Below, piece after piece: positions 46,583-59,600 of a DNA stretch of 64,000 bases (position 1 is the stretch's first letter; every line of letters begins with the position of its first letter). The notes below the pieces were generated by a model. That model made no database searches. It was not told the DNA's origin and worked only from the letters and a program-made list of their open reading frames with translations. The stretch covers positions 29,231,001-29,295,000 of the forward strand of contig NC_091671.1 of the NCBI RefSeq assembly GCF_042453785.1, written 5' to 3'. The DNA is from Malus domestica. Its lineage: Eukaryota > Streptophyta > Magnoliopsida > Rosales > Rosaceae. A program made the position numbers and the translations under genes.

Positions 46583-47284
46583 TCATTGATGGCGTTGGGA
46601 TGTTGGGACGATGCAGGGTCTATCCAATTCCTCTCTAGAAATGAGCATTCCTTGTTCTAAGAGTTTTTGGGCCGTCACCTTGGTAGGGCTATCGTTCTTA
46701 TCTGCTCCTAAACACTGCAGAATTCCTACATTAGGATTGTAGAAACTTGCCTCCGCAACATTGGCGGTAGGGAGAAATGGCCGTGATTCGGCCTCCACCA
46801 TCTCCCAAAAACTTGGTCCCTCCGTCCCTGCCTCATGGTAAACAACAACTTGTTGATGTAGAATGGAAGGTATGGCGAGACTTTGATGGATCCAGTCCCT
46901 TCCGAGTAATGCTTCATAGGTTGAAGTGCAATCCACCATAAAGAACGCCATCATGATTTGTTTGGACCCCAAGTCCACTTCTAAGGGCAATATCCCATGA
47001 GTTTTGGTGATAGCGCCCGAGAAGCTTGAAATCGTGAAGTCCGTGGGAATGAGATCTTCTACACATCTCCCCATCTTCTTCATTTGCTTGGCTGGTAGTA
47101 CGTTAACAACCTCTCCACCATCAATTAAAACCCTTTTGAAGGGCACCCCCTCCAAATGAGCTACGACATATATTGTCTTAAGATGGTTGGCTAGCAATAT
47201 GTTTGGGCGACTGAATACCATTTTATCTATATAGATCCTTAATGGACTATCTTTGGATATCTCGGATGATTCAGCTTTTCCCAA
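46583..47284 (-). pseudogene. Aspartic protease region of the gypsy element
   Basis: A 233-codon stretch with KRVLIDGGEVVNVLP, the position of the D-S/T-G active site (here D-G-G), and YEALLGRDWIHQ downstream, typical of plant gypsy proteases. It overlaps the end of gag in a different frame. Confidence 0.75.
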
Positions 47285-48836
47285 CTCTCTCTCTCTCCAG
47301 CTACTTCAACATTGACATGGGCCATCATTGGCTTTGCTGTCAAATAATCACCTTCCATAGTGGCGGGTTGATCAGGCTCGGTACCAAACATGGCAGATAA
47401 CACATACGTCATGTTGATATGAAACTTGCTAGGCTTTGGAAAGTTTTCTTTCTTACTCCCGATTTGGCCCATAAACTCATTTAACCAGGCTATCGCATCT
47501 TTTGGGAGTAGTGGTTCTGGTGCCCCCTTCTGTTGATTTATGCCAGAATCTGGTATCCGCTTTGGCACTTCGCCGAAATGATCCACCAATGATATAAAAG
47601 GGAGTCTCTTTTCGGGCGAAACAGTTCCAAAGCAAATAGGTTATGTCCTCTATTCGGGAGTTGGCATCATTATCATATCTTCTTGAGCTCTCCTTAAGAT
47701 CCTGTACTTCCCAGGGTGTAGGCTTTGTGGTACATGATTTCCTTCACCTTCTGTTTTGCTATTAGCCCTCTCCACCTCTTTTTTACTCCTCTAGTGGAAC
47801 TGACTACTTCCCCCAGATGATGTTTTTTCAAACTTTTGATTCTTGGAGGCTTCAGATGTCGCGGGAGTCTTTAAAGAGTCCATGTAGGCTTTGTGCTGCC
47901 TATAGACCCTTCTAATCATGGAGGCTCCCATTTGTTTGGCGGGTTGCCCATTTTTCCCAACCACGTACCATTTTCGCCCGAGACGGGCAGGATTATCCTT
48001 TTTGACAGGATTTGTTATCATATCATTCATTTTGACTTCTTTTCCTGTATGGCCATATTGAGGATGCCCTATCTCCCTTTCTTTTGGACCTTTGGCCTCC
48101 TTGTCTTCCGTCTCCTCAGAAGCTTCATGATTTCAAAACACTTCTGATAAAGCTCTAGGTTGGGAATCCCCTCCCAACTGCTGAAAAACACTTCGGGAAG
48201 TATCTCTTCCTGCTGTCCGCCTATCTTTCTCACGGACTTATTTTCTTTCTTCTTATTATTTCCTCTTGATCAGCTCATGATCAATGAGGACTTCTGTTGG
48301 TGGTATTTCGAGCTCACATTCGCATTGGCATCTACTGCACATAACCATCCCTTTGATTATGGCTACTTTTGGATGTTCGGGCAATTTGATCACCCTTTTG
48401 TGGATTTATCCGCCGACCTTTCTTCTTCTGTCTCCCTTGCAACCTTTCCTTTCCCCTTCTCGGCCCATGCTAAATTAATCATATTTACTGGGGCCTCTGA
48501 AAAGGGATCTGCATGATTGTCCACCATTGCTTCGACTTGCCCCTGATCTTTCTGTAAGAATATTAATGGGCTAGGTGGATTTTTTACCAAGGTCATTTCT
48601 TCATCTGGCTGGCTGGCCTTAAGCTTTTTTCTTTCTTCTTCCCCATCATCTTTTTCCTCAAGTAGAGGTAAAGATATGGGAATAGTTGATCCCATAACCA
48701 GGTTTGTTTTCCTTCTGAAGCCTGCGGAGGATTTTTCCAATCTTTGCAACATTTGCAACAAGGTAGTTTGCAAGTCATCATTAATTATTTTTTCTGGAAC
48801 AGCCGGCCTTTTTAAATCTTCAGGTATTTTTGACAT
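47239..48836 (-). pseudogene. gag region of the gypsy element
   Basis: Three open pieces in at least two frames (48836-48390, 48030-47791, 47589-47239). They are rich in charged residues, with the start MSKIPEDLKRPAVPEK about 55 bp after the 5' LTR. No zinc knuckle is recognised. Assignment rests on position between LTR and protease. Confidence 0.65.
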
Positions 48837-48866
48837 ATTTCTTTGACAAGTAAGATTTGATCAAGA

Positions 48867-48889
48867 GATCCCACCGGGCGTGCCAAAAC
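48867..48889 (-). other. Putative primer-binding site of the gypsy element
   Basis: On the minus strand, just inside the 5' LTR, the sequence reads TTTTGGCACGCCCGGTGGG, a leader motif often found at the primer-binding position of plant Ty3/gypsy elements. The tRNA was not identified. Confidence 0.5.
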
Positions 48890-48891
48890 TA

Positions 48892-50374
48892 TGTTCGTCT
48901 GGAGGAATTTTCGATAGGGTCGTTTTCTGGCCGACAAGCACACAGCTCCCCAAGAGGTTGGCGCTGGTTGATATTGTATGTCGGGCTTCTGCTTATTGGC
49001 AAGCTGTAAGAGAAGGACAGAGTTAATTCTGAAATGTGCCTTTGTGGGGCCTTAGGTGTAGGCCTTGAGGCTCACAATCAAAATTAATTTTAGGTATTCA
49101 GACGTGTCATTGCCATCTTTAGCATGACATATGTAAAATAGATGTTTAGTTTTAATTGTATATGCCCAAGAGACCAAGTTAGCTATGAAATGTGCATTTG
49201 TAGGGTCTTAGGTGTAGGCCTTAAGGCTCGCAATCAAAACTAACCAAGTACTTGAACATATAGTGGTTGGTTCATTGTTGCAGAAGTATTACAATTGTTA
49301 TACTTTAATCACTTGAGCCCAAAGAGCAGAACGAACCCAGATAGGTGCCTTTGTAGAGCCTTAAGTATAGGCTTTGAGGCTTCCCATCAGAATTAATTCT
49401 ATACTCAAGCGTTCTGTGGCAATCATAATATAACAGAAGTAAAATTAAGAAATAGGCTGATTACTTACGCCCTAAGTAACTTCGGACTTCTTGTTATCAA
49501 GGATTGTCGTGGATGGGTTAAGTCCACATAAAGTTCTTTTTTATGCCTTGAGACCAAAGACTTTTGATTGATAAATCTTGTATGCCCGAAAGGTTAGAAC
49601 TTAGATCTGGTCAAGCTATGAATGCGGATTCCAACTTTATCTTTTGCATGGTTGGGCACCATTAAACCGACCAGATCCAAAAACCAAGAAGCCTTTTAAT
49701 CATAAACTTGCTAGAAATAACTTGGATACAGATGGAAATATACATCATATTACTAGATTTATGAATGAAAAGACAGAACAAAGATGGTCGGGCAAGGCTG
49801 ATCGTCTTGCAACTTTCTCTCTTTGTGATTTACAAAGGGTTTGAGTGCTAGAAGGGGAGATTGGGAGATGAGTTTACAGGAGGGAATCGATACTACAACA
49901 AGATTCAAACAAGGTGACAGAGCTTTTACAAAGGCTTTTGGTGAGGGTTGATCCTGAAAATGATGAAGGCTTGGTGCTAATTACAGCTTCGTATGCAAAT
50001 CTGGCTTGAGCAGAGTTTGTGTATTTTTTTGTTTGATTGAGTGTCCTTATCTCTGATTTCTCTTTCCCTTTTTATAGATGATTTGGCTTGGCTGCCTGCA
50101 GCATCGATCTTGCCCGAATGCGGCTGAAGGGTAGTGACTCATCAACTTTTTACTTGTACTGCCATTGTAAAACACTTTTGGGCTGATTAGCTGGCTAGTC
50201 TACACCACTTGACTTCTAGGTAGGTGAGCAAGTGGCTCAAGTGATCTACACTTAGTCGGGAAGAGGGCTTCTTTCGCCTTCTGGGCTTCGGCTGAGCCTT
50301 GGGCTTCCTTCCTTCTATACCTTCTTCTGGGCTAACTCCCTTTTGAGCCCAAAGTTCCAGTTTTAACCCAAACA
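48892..50374 (-). repeat. 5' LTR of the gypsy element
   Basis: 1483 bp, plus-strand ends TGTTCGTCTGG...CCCAAACA, matching 40624-42079. Each LTR contains the same 66-codon open frame, which is a consequence of the repeat and not a gene. Confidence 0.88.
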
Positions 50375-50440
50375 GCTGGGAATGGAGATGGAGCTGAAAT
50401 TGATGTATTACCTCGCCCTGGTAGCTGTTGGAGTCAGTGT

Positions 50441-51757
50441 ATTGCTCGAGTGGTATGGATGGAGGGGAGGGTGGACGTGGGTAGATATTAGATAATTATG
50501 CGTTTCTTTTTGCTTTGTTGTACCTGTGTTGTTGCTGCATTCTGGAATTTGAACTAGTTAAGGGCTTTGAGTCCGAATGGGGTAAGTAGCAGCTCTTCTA
50601 GCTCTCTATTATATATGATTTTGTATGTAAATTTTCAGTGCGAACAAAAGACCAATCATTAGAGTAAATTTTCTCACAACCAAAGAGAGAGTGAGAGACG
50701 AGGGAATGAGTCTTCCGGTGCAAGGGTGAATGCCCTTAACAACTGAACTATATATAATAGCCTTTTGCACCCAAGATCTCATTTTAACTAGTGAATCATT
50801 AACATGAGACTGGTTGGCACGTTTAATTACGTATGTTCATCAAAGATGTGTAGAGGGGGTCATGGTGGCATGCGTTGTGCTTCGCTTGTATCTAGGAGGT
50901 TTGCAAGCAAAATATATTGGCTCATTACATGGAAGGATCGTTTTCGTCTTATCGACAAATAACAATTTGACACATGCATGAAAGCTTTTGTCATGTTCAT
51001 TTTCATTTTTCTTTTGTCAAATATAAGGGAAAATTGCCAAACTGAAAACATTAAGCAATTCAAACTCCTCTAGGCTAAGATGATCTAGTTCAACAATTTT
51101 TTAATTTATTTGGGATGTTCTACTATAGGAATTCAGTTAATTAGACTTGCTTCTTCGTTAATTAATTCGTCTCAAAGAAACAAAAATGTGTGCTTGATCC
51201 AATAGAATTAGGTGTGGCAAATTTGGGTAAAAATTGTTATGTTGTTTTAGAGGAAAATAATTTAAGAGAGTGAGAGAATTCTATTCGAGAGTTTCATAGT
51301 AGTGTGTTACAAATGTGAGGCATAGCCACCTTTATATAGTGGTGTGGCTATCCTAGAAAATTACAAAAATAACCCTAATTCAATAGAAAGAATCAATTGA
51401 CTAACATTACAACAATTATACCAATTAGTGGACAAAAATAAATATCATGCGACTTATACCAATTAGTGGAAGTACATAAATATCTTGCAACATATGTCAA
51501 CTAAATTAGATTAATTAATTTTAATTTGTGGTACTCTTCTCTTCCACCTTTGGAATAAGAAACAATGAAATGTCTCATGTGCATCTGGTGAGAATTTAAA
51601 TAACATATATATTTATTTTATTTAGTAATGTTGACGATATTACAATAATTTGTGTAATAACTGAAGATATTCATGCCCAGCAAATCGGCACGAAGAAGAA
51701 TATTATTCATAAATTAGATACACGTAGAACAAATTTGGTAATGTCTAGCAAATAAGA
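50441..51757. other. Intergenic region
   Basis: AT-rich sequence between the last SUMO-like remnant and the EG45-like gene. No element ends or gene recognised. Its right end holds the 3' flank of the EG45-like gene. Confidence 0.4.
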
Positions 51758-52344
51758 TTAGCAGTAATCAATGTTGATAATTCCTGCCACCGGGTTAGCA
51801 ATTTTGGCGAAAGCCGGTTGAGAGAGGTCAAGTGTGGATTGACATCCAGGACAATGATCAACGATCTTTACTCTAACCGTCGAGTTGGTGCATGGATGTG
51901 GAACTGGATTTCGAGATCCAGTGCATTTGACGTTATAAAACTTTCCACATCCAGCACCATTGTTCCATATGGCATCACCTGCAGCAGCGATCAAAATGCC
52001 TTGTGGTGTATTCCCGTAGCATGCTGAGGCTGTAAAAACAAAAAAGATATCCACCTTTGATCAATTTTCCTTAAAAAGGTCGAATATTGTTAGTTCTACC
52101 TATATACAGTTTATGAAAAGGACATTTCGTTAATTATATTTAGTTCGTGTTATGTCATATTTATATACAATGTTTTCTTCGTCTCCAGAAGCTCAATATA
52201 GTGGTTCAAAGAAAAAAGAAGAGTGAAGAAGAAAGCAAGCTAACGAATATAGCTTGAGTAGAAAGTAGCAATTCCTGGTGTGCCTACTGATGCCCAGATA
52301 AAGCTTGCAACAATGCATAACACAACTAAAATGTTCTTCGGCAT
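51758..52344 (-). CDS. EG45-like domain protein (plant natriuretic peptide-like)
   Basis: Two exons on the minus strand: 52245-52344 and 51758-52029, with a GT-AG intron of 215 bp. The junction rebuilds FYSSYI|PSACYGN in frame. The product is 123 residues. Residues 1 to about 20 form a signal peptide (MPKNILVVLCIVASFIWASV). The rest is a single double-psi beta-barrel domain related to expansin domain 1 and barwin, with GTPGIATFY, ACYGNTPQGILIAAA, GCGKFYNVKC, VKIVDHCPGC and TLDLSQPAFAKIA, and six or more cysteines for disulfides. Plant natriuretic peptides of this family act in the apoplast on water and ion balance. It lacks expansin domain 2. Length matches the family. Confidence 0.93.
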
Positions 52345-52447
52345 TTGTTCTTCTCTCTTACGTTGTCAAAACTCAGATAAATATTATAACTTTATTCTTT
52401 TCAAAAGAGTTCATGCGTACTATAATACGTTGGTATGGTCACATCCC

Positions 52448-52457
52448 TTTATATAAT
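52448..52457 (-). promoter_or_regulatory. TATA box of the EG45-like gene
   Basis: TTATATAAAG on the minus strand about 105 bp upstream of the start codon. Confidence 0.55.
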
Positions 52458-53488
52458 GGATTGTATATTAATACAATACATGAATGCTAGGCATTTCTTC
52501 AATCGAACAATGTATTTGTACCAGAATTTTTATTGGATGAGATGTACATATACCACAAGTTTTGGAAGGACAAAAGTTTAAGGTATTCAAATTAATGTAA
52601 TTCAATATTCTAGAAATACCATTTATTTACTTTTTAATAATATCCTTTATATTGGTTGCTTTCCATTTCAAGTTTTTGAGGCTCCCATTTTTGGTAATCT
52701 TTAAACCTTTGAATGAAGATAATGATGATTTAAAAATAAAAAATGAAGGAATTTTCTATTTTCAAATTAAAGTGTTTAACCAATTTACGTAAGTAAACTT
52801 TAAAATTTTGTAGAGAGACGAGTGATATGATATTATTAGTTATGAATTTTTATATTCGATTGATGTGAAAATTAGAATCAATATCTAATCTAGCAAAAAA
52901 TAAATTAATTACCATAAAGAAGCCAGAGATGTTGGACCAAATAACCGGTCACATATGAGGATATGAAAAATGGCAATCTCTCAAAATTTGAAAGTGGGTG
53001 TTACAAATCACCTTACGCGAATTAGCGATAAAGAAACTAGAGATAGGAAAAAACATATATGTTTAATAGGCCTTTTAAGGCAATTGGATTTAGGGTTCCG
53101 TACATTTGTTTTCATGTGTGAACGAGTGAGATTTAACTATACGATTTGTTTAGCTAGAGACTAGAAGCATTCCAATCCAATCCAAACCTAACATGAGCCC
53201 ATTTGAGAAATTAATCTAAGATGACCCTTAGCCCAAATGAATATGTACGACGGTGTCATTATTGGATGTCGTACGGTTCCATCCTTGAAAAGTTGAAAAT
53301 TTGGGTGGGGTTGTGTAAGTGGTGTGGAGAGAGAGAAAAAGAGGAGAGAGGAAGGCACAAAGCACCCACTTTGTTTTCATCGAGTCCAAGAGTTGGAAGT
53401 GGAGGTAGGTCTCTTGGTCTCCGTCTCAGAAGACTTGAACACACATAGTCTCCCTCTGCACTCGGATCACACAGAGAAGCAAGGAAGA
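52458..53488. other. Divergent intergenic region
   Basis: Lies between the EG45-like gene (minus) and SUMO (plus), so it holds both promoters. AT-rich. A purine-rich stretch at 53325-53360 is probably in the SUMO leader. No clear SUMO TATA box was found. Confidence 0.4.
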
Positions 53489-54261
<773 letters not shown>

Positions 54262-55796
54262 TCAATGAATATAGAAGGTTGTTTTCCTAGTAGGAGCGAA
54301 GTATATGTAGACTTTAAACTATCGCGAAGGCTGATGTTTGAACTTTGAGTATCTGTCAACACTTTGAGTATCTAGATGTTTGTCAGTACCTGGCAATTGT
54401 GTGTGTAATAAGTATGGTGGTATTGTTTCAAAGTATATGAGGTATGGCTTCTGCTTTACATTCTCTCTGTGTGGCCTATTCTTTTTATTCTTAGCACTAA
54501 TATCTGGCTGTTCTTCATGTGACTTGTATTTTTTATGTGTGTGTCCTGAATGGTGGTCTACACATTTGTGAATAATGGTTAAAGTTTGATCATGAGGGAG
54601 CAGATGGATGCATTTTGAGACCTCTCTGTAACAAATCCTTGGCTGTCAATTGACTTGTCAAGATGAAATTGTTGCTTGACATGTCAACTGCATGCTGAAT
54701 CTTGAGGATGATCGTCGTGGGTGAGTAGTGTTGGCTTTGGATATAATAGCATGAATCACATTAAAAATCAACAACATTGTGACACGAAAATGTGTCATCA
54801 TTGACGTTGATGAAGTGTTATTTGCATTAGGAACCAGTTTGTCCTGTCTAAGCTTCTCTGGTGGTCAGGTCATCTTAGGATGTTAGGGGTCTGTTGGGTT
54901 CCTAGGTTTGAAGTGGATTGGATAACTCATGAAGTTCAAGGTATGTTGAAGGTGGAGGTGATCAGACATGAAGGAAACAATTTATCTCATTTCTTCCTTC
55001 GACATTCCTTGAAGTACAAGGAGTTAGCCAATCTATTCGATTACTGGACACCAAACAAGCTCTTAAATTTGAGTGTTTTTGTAGTTCTCGTGTTTAGCTT
55101 ATTGCATTTGCTTGGTATGTTTGACTTGTTTGACGTTTATCAAGAATTCGCTGAGGACTCAAAACACACTTTCTGTTCAACATCGAAATATATATGAACT
55201 TTCATCTCTGCAACTCTCTGTACCACGTTAACCAGCTTACGACCATCGATTGTTTCCAAAATTAAGGGGTTGAGAGTGGCTGCATCTAACTGGGTGGACG
55301 GACTGTGATGGTTGCAACATCCTCTCAGGAAGACGTTGGCCTATTGCCAAACCAGGGGACCAAAATGGGGAAGGCATATCCCATACTCCACCAAGTTTTC
55401 TTTTGTGCAGCAAATTATGAGTGCGACTTTTGTGGGGGTCATTTTCCATTTGATGTGAGATGGAATTTTCTAGTCCAACTCTTATCTCTTATTCCATGTA
55501 TTCACTTGTTACTTATTACAGGCTGTGAATTAAGATGCACCAGCTTTCCCATTTTAATTGTCTATTAGATGGATATTGCACTTTTCAAGCGTGTTACAAA
55601 TATTTATTGATTGGTAACGCCATTGAGACTAAATCTTGGTTGAGTTTGATCAGAACCACTTTGGGTGAAAAATTGGTGTGGTCGAGACTAGTGTCAAATG
55701 ACAATAAAAACGAACATCTACATTAATATCAACAAAAAAAAATGTTAAAAGAGGCAGATTGGCTCAAAGTCATCCCACTTATAAACACCATGTTGT
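54262..55796. other. 3' flank of SUMO and intergenic region
   Basis: Contains the SUMO 3' untranslated region at its left end. An open frame at 54880-55197 (105 codons, with a hydrophobic segment) matches nothing I recognise. No mobile-element termini seen. Confidence 0.4.
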
Positions 55797-55975
55797 TTAA
55801 AACGAAAATTAATGAAAATGGCTTGAAAACTTTGAGTTTTAATAATAAGGACAAAATAAAGGGTAAAGTGAATAGTACCAGGATTGACTTTTTAGTGTAA
55901 AAATGTGATTTTTCGTTAAAGTGAACAGTACTGAGTGCTTTTCGTTAAAGTTCTCTTGTTTAAAAGCAACATAGC
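55797..55975. repeat. MITE-like repeat common in apple/pear
   Basis: Contains GGGTAAAGTGAATAGTACC and GTTAAAGTGAACAGTACTG with TTTCGTTAAAG phrases. It ends in imperfect inverted repeats (ttgtttaaaac...ttgtttaaaagc region). From memory, this vocabulary is frequent in Malus and Pyrus introns and spacers. Exact borders uncertain. Confidence 0.5.
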
Positions 55976-56043
55976 CACATCGTGGAATGAGATCTAGTCC
56001 TGATCGGAACTCTGAGAGATCCAGAGCTTTCAAGAGAAAGATC

Positions 56044-56618
56044 TGTTGAATATTTAAAAAATATAATATATATATATATATATGTTTGACGGAAAGTTGG
56101 GTTATCGACCCAACAATTATATCTTTTCAAATTAGCATTGCAACCTTTTTGCTAATACCTAACGGTTGCTGCATGTTTTACAACATATATGACCTTTGGG
56201 TAATTGGTGTTTGTATCAGATATGTCCATTGGACATAATGCTGCAATGTGTTGTATCCCATGGTGAAAAGACATACTCAAATCAAAGGATGTGTCCAAAG
56301 GGTGTAATTCTCTCTATATATAGTGGTGACATTAGTAGAAAATGATCATTCAGAAATTTGTTGTCTACATAATTTCTTTGCTCTCTTTTCTCTCTACATC
56401 ACATTCATACAATTTCTTTCTAGTTATTTCTAAGGGAATATAATTCGATTTTGCTAATCGAATATTCCATACTTTGTTGTATCCTAGAAGTGATTTGCCA
56501 AGAATCCTTTAGCAAACTCATTCAAGTGGGGGCAAATAACACTTTAAGGAAACGATTTAAGTCGTACCTCAAAGTCATTATTCGGATTATTCTCCATAAT
56601 TCTACATTTACTCTAACA
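56044..56618 (+). repeat. 5' LTR of copia element 2
   Basis: TGTTGAATATTT...CTCTAACA. A TATA-like CTATATATAG lies at about 56313-56322. The segment 56534-56548 pairs with the post-LTR site. Confidence 0.9.
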
Positions 56619-56620
56619 AT

Positions 56621-56635
56621 CTTAAAGTGTTATTT
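56621..56635 (+). other. Primer-binding position, complementary to the element's own LTR
   Basis: CTTAAAGTGTTATTT begins two bases after the LTR end, where a primer-binding site belongs. It is the exact complement of AAATAACACTTTAAG at 56534-56548 (and 61711-61725 in the other LTR). It does not resemble the complement of initiator tRNA-Met used by copia element 1. Confidence 0.6.
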
Positions 56636-56640
56636 TCGTC

Positions 56641-59600
56641 ATGGATAACAAATCTGATAACATAGCTTTGAAGATTATCAATCAAGATGTCTACAAGTTA
56701 GACAAATTTGATGGATCAAATTTCACCCGATGGAAGGACAAGATGCGTTTCATGCTTACTGTTCTAAATGTTATATATGTGTTGGGCCCGAAATTGGAGC
56801 CTATTTGTGAACCAAGTGACAAAGACTAGGACAATATAGTTGTCGATCGAAAGAAGTGTGAAGAAGATGAATTGGTATGTCGAGGACACATCTTGGGCAC
56901 ATTATCTGATCGTTTATATGACCTGTATGAACACATTCAATTTCCAAAGGAAATTTGGGAAGCACTTGAACACAAGTACACAATGGAAAAAAGAGGTACC
57001 GATAAATTTTTAATGTTCAAATATTATGAATTCACTATGGTTGATAACAAACCCATCCTAGACCAAGTTCATGAATTATTGGTCTTGGTCTCAAAGCTTC
57101 GTGAACGTAAAATAGTTATTCCGGATCCTATGATAGTTGGGGCTATTATAGCAAAATTACCCCAAACATGGAATAACTATAGAAAGAAACTTCTACACAT
57201 GGTGGAAGATATTAGTTTGGAGAATTTGCAAAAGGGTATTCAAATTGAAGAGGAAACTCGAAATCGTGATAAGAATTTTACAAATCAAGATTTCTCTAAA
57301 ATTCACATTGTCGAAGGAAACAAATATAAAAAGAACTTCAAAGTCAAAATTGACAAAGGGAAGTTTAAGAAGACCAATTCCAACAACAATCAAAAGAATG
57401 CAAATGGTGTATGTTACCATTGTGGAAAGAAAGACCATTACATTCATGATTGTAGACAGAGAAAAGCAAGTAAGGAATATGCCAATAAGACCAATAGCAC
57501 AAATATGGTGGAAAACTCTGGAATTGATAACATTGTTGCAATTGTATCAATGATGCATATTGGCATGATTACCGAACTGAATATGACAGCGGTAATAAAA
57601 TCCTCCGATTGATGGCTCGACTCAGGGGCTACTATACATGTGTGCAATGACAAGGCATAATTCAAGACATATGAAGCATCAACGGACAATCAAGAAGTTT
57701 TAATGGGGAATCATAATTCCGCCAAAGTTCTAGGAAAATGAACCGTTGAACTTCAATTTACTTCTGGGAAGAAATTGACGTTGCTTAATGTACTGCATGT
57801 TCCAGAAATTAGAAAGAATCTTGTGTCTGCAAATTTATTATGTAAGAACGGTATAAAGACTGTTCTAGAGTCCGACAAGTTAATAATGTTGAAAAATGGG
57901 ATGTTTGTTGGAAATGGATATTCTTGTGATGAGATGTTCAAACTAAGTATTAATAATAAAGTGAATTCCTTTATTTATATTGTTGAATCTTCCTCTCATT
58001 TATGGCATTTACGTTTAGCACATATAAATTTTAGATTTTTAAAATACATGCGCACACTTGGTTTTATTGCTTGCAATGATGATTATAATGATAAATGTGA
58101 AACATGTATTCAAGCGAAAATGACTAAGAAACCTTTTCCAACTACCGAAAGAAATACAAATTTATTAGACTTAATACATTCTGACATATGTGAATTTAAT
58201 GGTGTTTTAACAAGAGAAGGAAAAAGATATTTTATCACATTTATAGATGATTGTTCTAAATTTACTTATGTTTATTTATTGTCTAATAAAGATGAAACTT
58301 TTGAGTGTTTTAAGCGCTATAAGGCTGAAGTTGAAAACCAAAAGGGAAGGAAAATTAAATGCCTCCGTAGTGATAGAGGTGGTGAATATTTTTCATATGA
58401 ATTTGATATTTTTTGTGAGGAGCATGGTGTTGTACATCAAAGAACTGCACCCTATACACCACAACAAAATGGTTTGGCAGAAAGAAAAAATAGGACAATC
58501 ACTGAAATGATTAATTCTATGATGATTAATGCTAATACTCCAAAATATTTATGGGGTGAAACATTGTTTACTGCATGCCATATACAAAATAGAATTACAT
58601 CTATGAAGACACATGTGTCACCATATGAAATTTGGAAAGGAAGAAAACCAAATTTGTCATATTTGAGAGTATGGGGTTGTGTAGCTTTTTATAAGGCACT
58701 CGATCCTAAGATATCCAAGTTGGGTCCAAGAGGAATTAAAAGCATATTTGTAGGTTATGCAGAAAATTCAAAGGCATATAGGTTGCTTAATTTAGACTCG
58801 AACGCAATAGTTGAGTCTAGAGATGTCGAATTTATAGAAAATAAATTCTATAATGACTACTCAGTGTCTGGAAAAGAGAATGATCAAACACATTTCTCTA
58901 ATCCGTCTACTAGTCAATCTCAATGTGAGAAAAGAAAACAGTCTGAAACTGTTAATGAACCAAGGAAAAGCCAAATGGTAAGAAAAGAAAAGACTCTAGA
59001 CCCTGATTTTATTTCATCTCAATCTATTGTATTTTTAGTCGAAGGAAATAGAACAAAGGTTCTTAAGAAAATACCCATATTGTTGAATGTTGAGGATGAT
59101 CCTAAAAGTCTAAGCGAAACATTGACTTCAAGAGATGCAGCCTTTTGGAAAGAGGCTATAGATGATGAATTTGAATCATTAATATCTAATCAGACATGGG
59201 TTATAGTAGACTTGCCCCAAGGATAAAAAGCAATAGGTTGTAAGTGGGTATTTAGAAGAAAATACAATACAAATGGGTCTATTCAGACATTCAAAGCCAG
59301 ACTAGTTGCCAAAGGTTTTAAGCAAAAAAAGGGAATAGACTATTTCGGTACATATGCACCAGTAGATAGGCTCACATCAATTAGAATATTGTTTGCATTG
59401 GCATCTTTATATAATTTGCATGTGCATCAAATGGATGTGAAAACGGTCTTTTTAAATGGTGATTTAGATGAAGAAGTCTATATGGAACAACCAGAAGGGT
59501 TTGTTCTCCCTGAGAATGAAAAGAAGGTTTGTAAATTAGTAAAGTCATTATATGGATTGAAGCAAGCACCAAAATAATGGCATGAAAAGTTTGATTTTGT

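Larger units (their letters stand above)
40619..50379 (-). mobile_element. Full-length Ty3/gypsy retrotransposon (Tat-like)
   Basis: Two LTRs (left 40624-42079, right 48892-50374) flank gag, protease, reverse transcriptase, RNase H and integrase, all on the minus strand, so the right LTR is the 5' one. Total 9.75 kb. Target duplication GTTGG (40619-40623) and GCTGG (50375-50379), one change. The order RT-RNase H-integrase defines Ty3/gypsy. The lack of a chromodomain, long gag and YIDDIVVKS reverse transcriptase box suggest the Tat/Athila side. Coding frames change at least seven times, so the copy is dead. The LTRs differ by many substitutions and a roughly 25-bp indel, so it is not recent. 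Confidence 0.93.
36945..50440 (+). pseudogene. SUMO-like gene broken by three transposon insertions
   Basis: Exon 2 starts near 36945 (frame TKMLFR), is cut at 36965, and resumes at 39061-39192 with FRMKPSTPLK, MSAYRSELSVAL and FDITPDQ. This segment has exactly the length of the matching part of the intact SUMO exon 2 (44 residues) and about 19 identities. It ends at a GT splice donor at the same codon position. Exon 3 begins after ...TTGTTGCAG at 40619 and, after the gypsy element, resumes at about 50380 with GDGAEIDVLP in one frame, matching EDGDEIDAML. The C-terminal Gly-Gly needed for conjugation is not visible, and the frame is off by one base. Insertions: hAT-like element in exon 2 (36966-39060), RTE LINE in intron 2 (39297-40613), gypsy in exon 3 (40624-50374). 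Exon 1 is uncertain. Non-functional. Confidence 0.8.

Noticed and set aside
49644..49844. A 66-codon frame present twice (also 41349-41549)
   Set aside because: It lies in the two LTRs of the gypsy element and is duplicated because the LTRs are; no domain.
54880..55197. 105-codon open frame downstream of SUMO
   Set aside because: No recognisable family and no promoter or splice context; not called as a gene.
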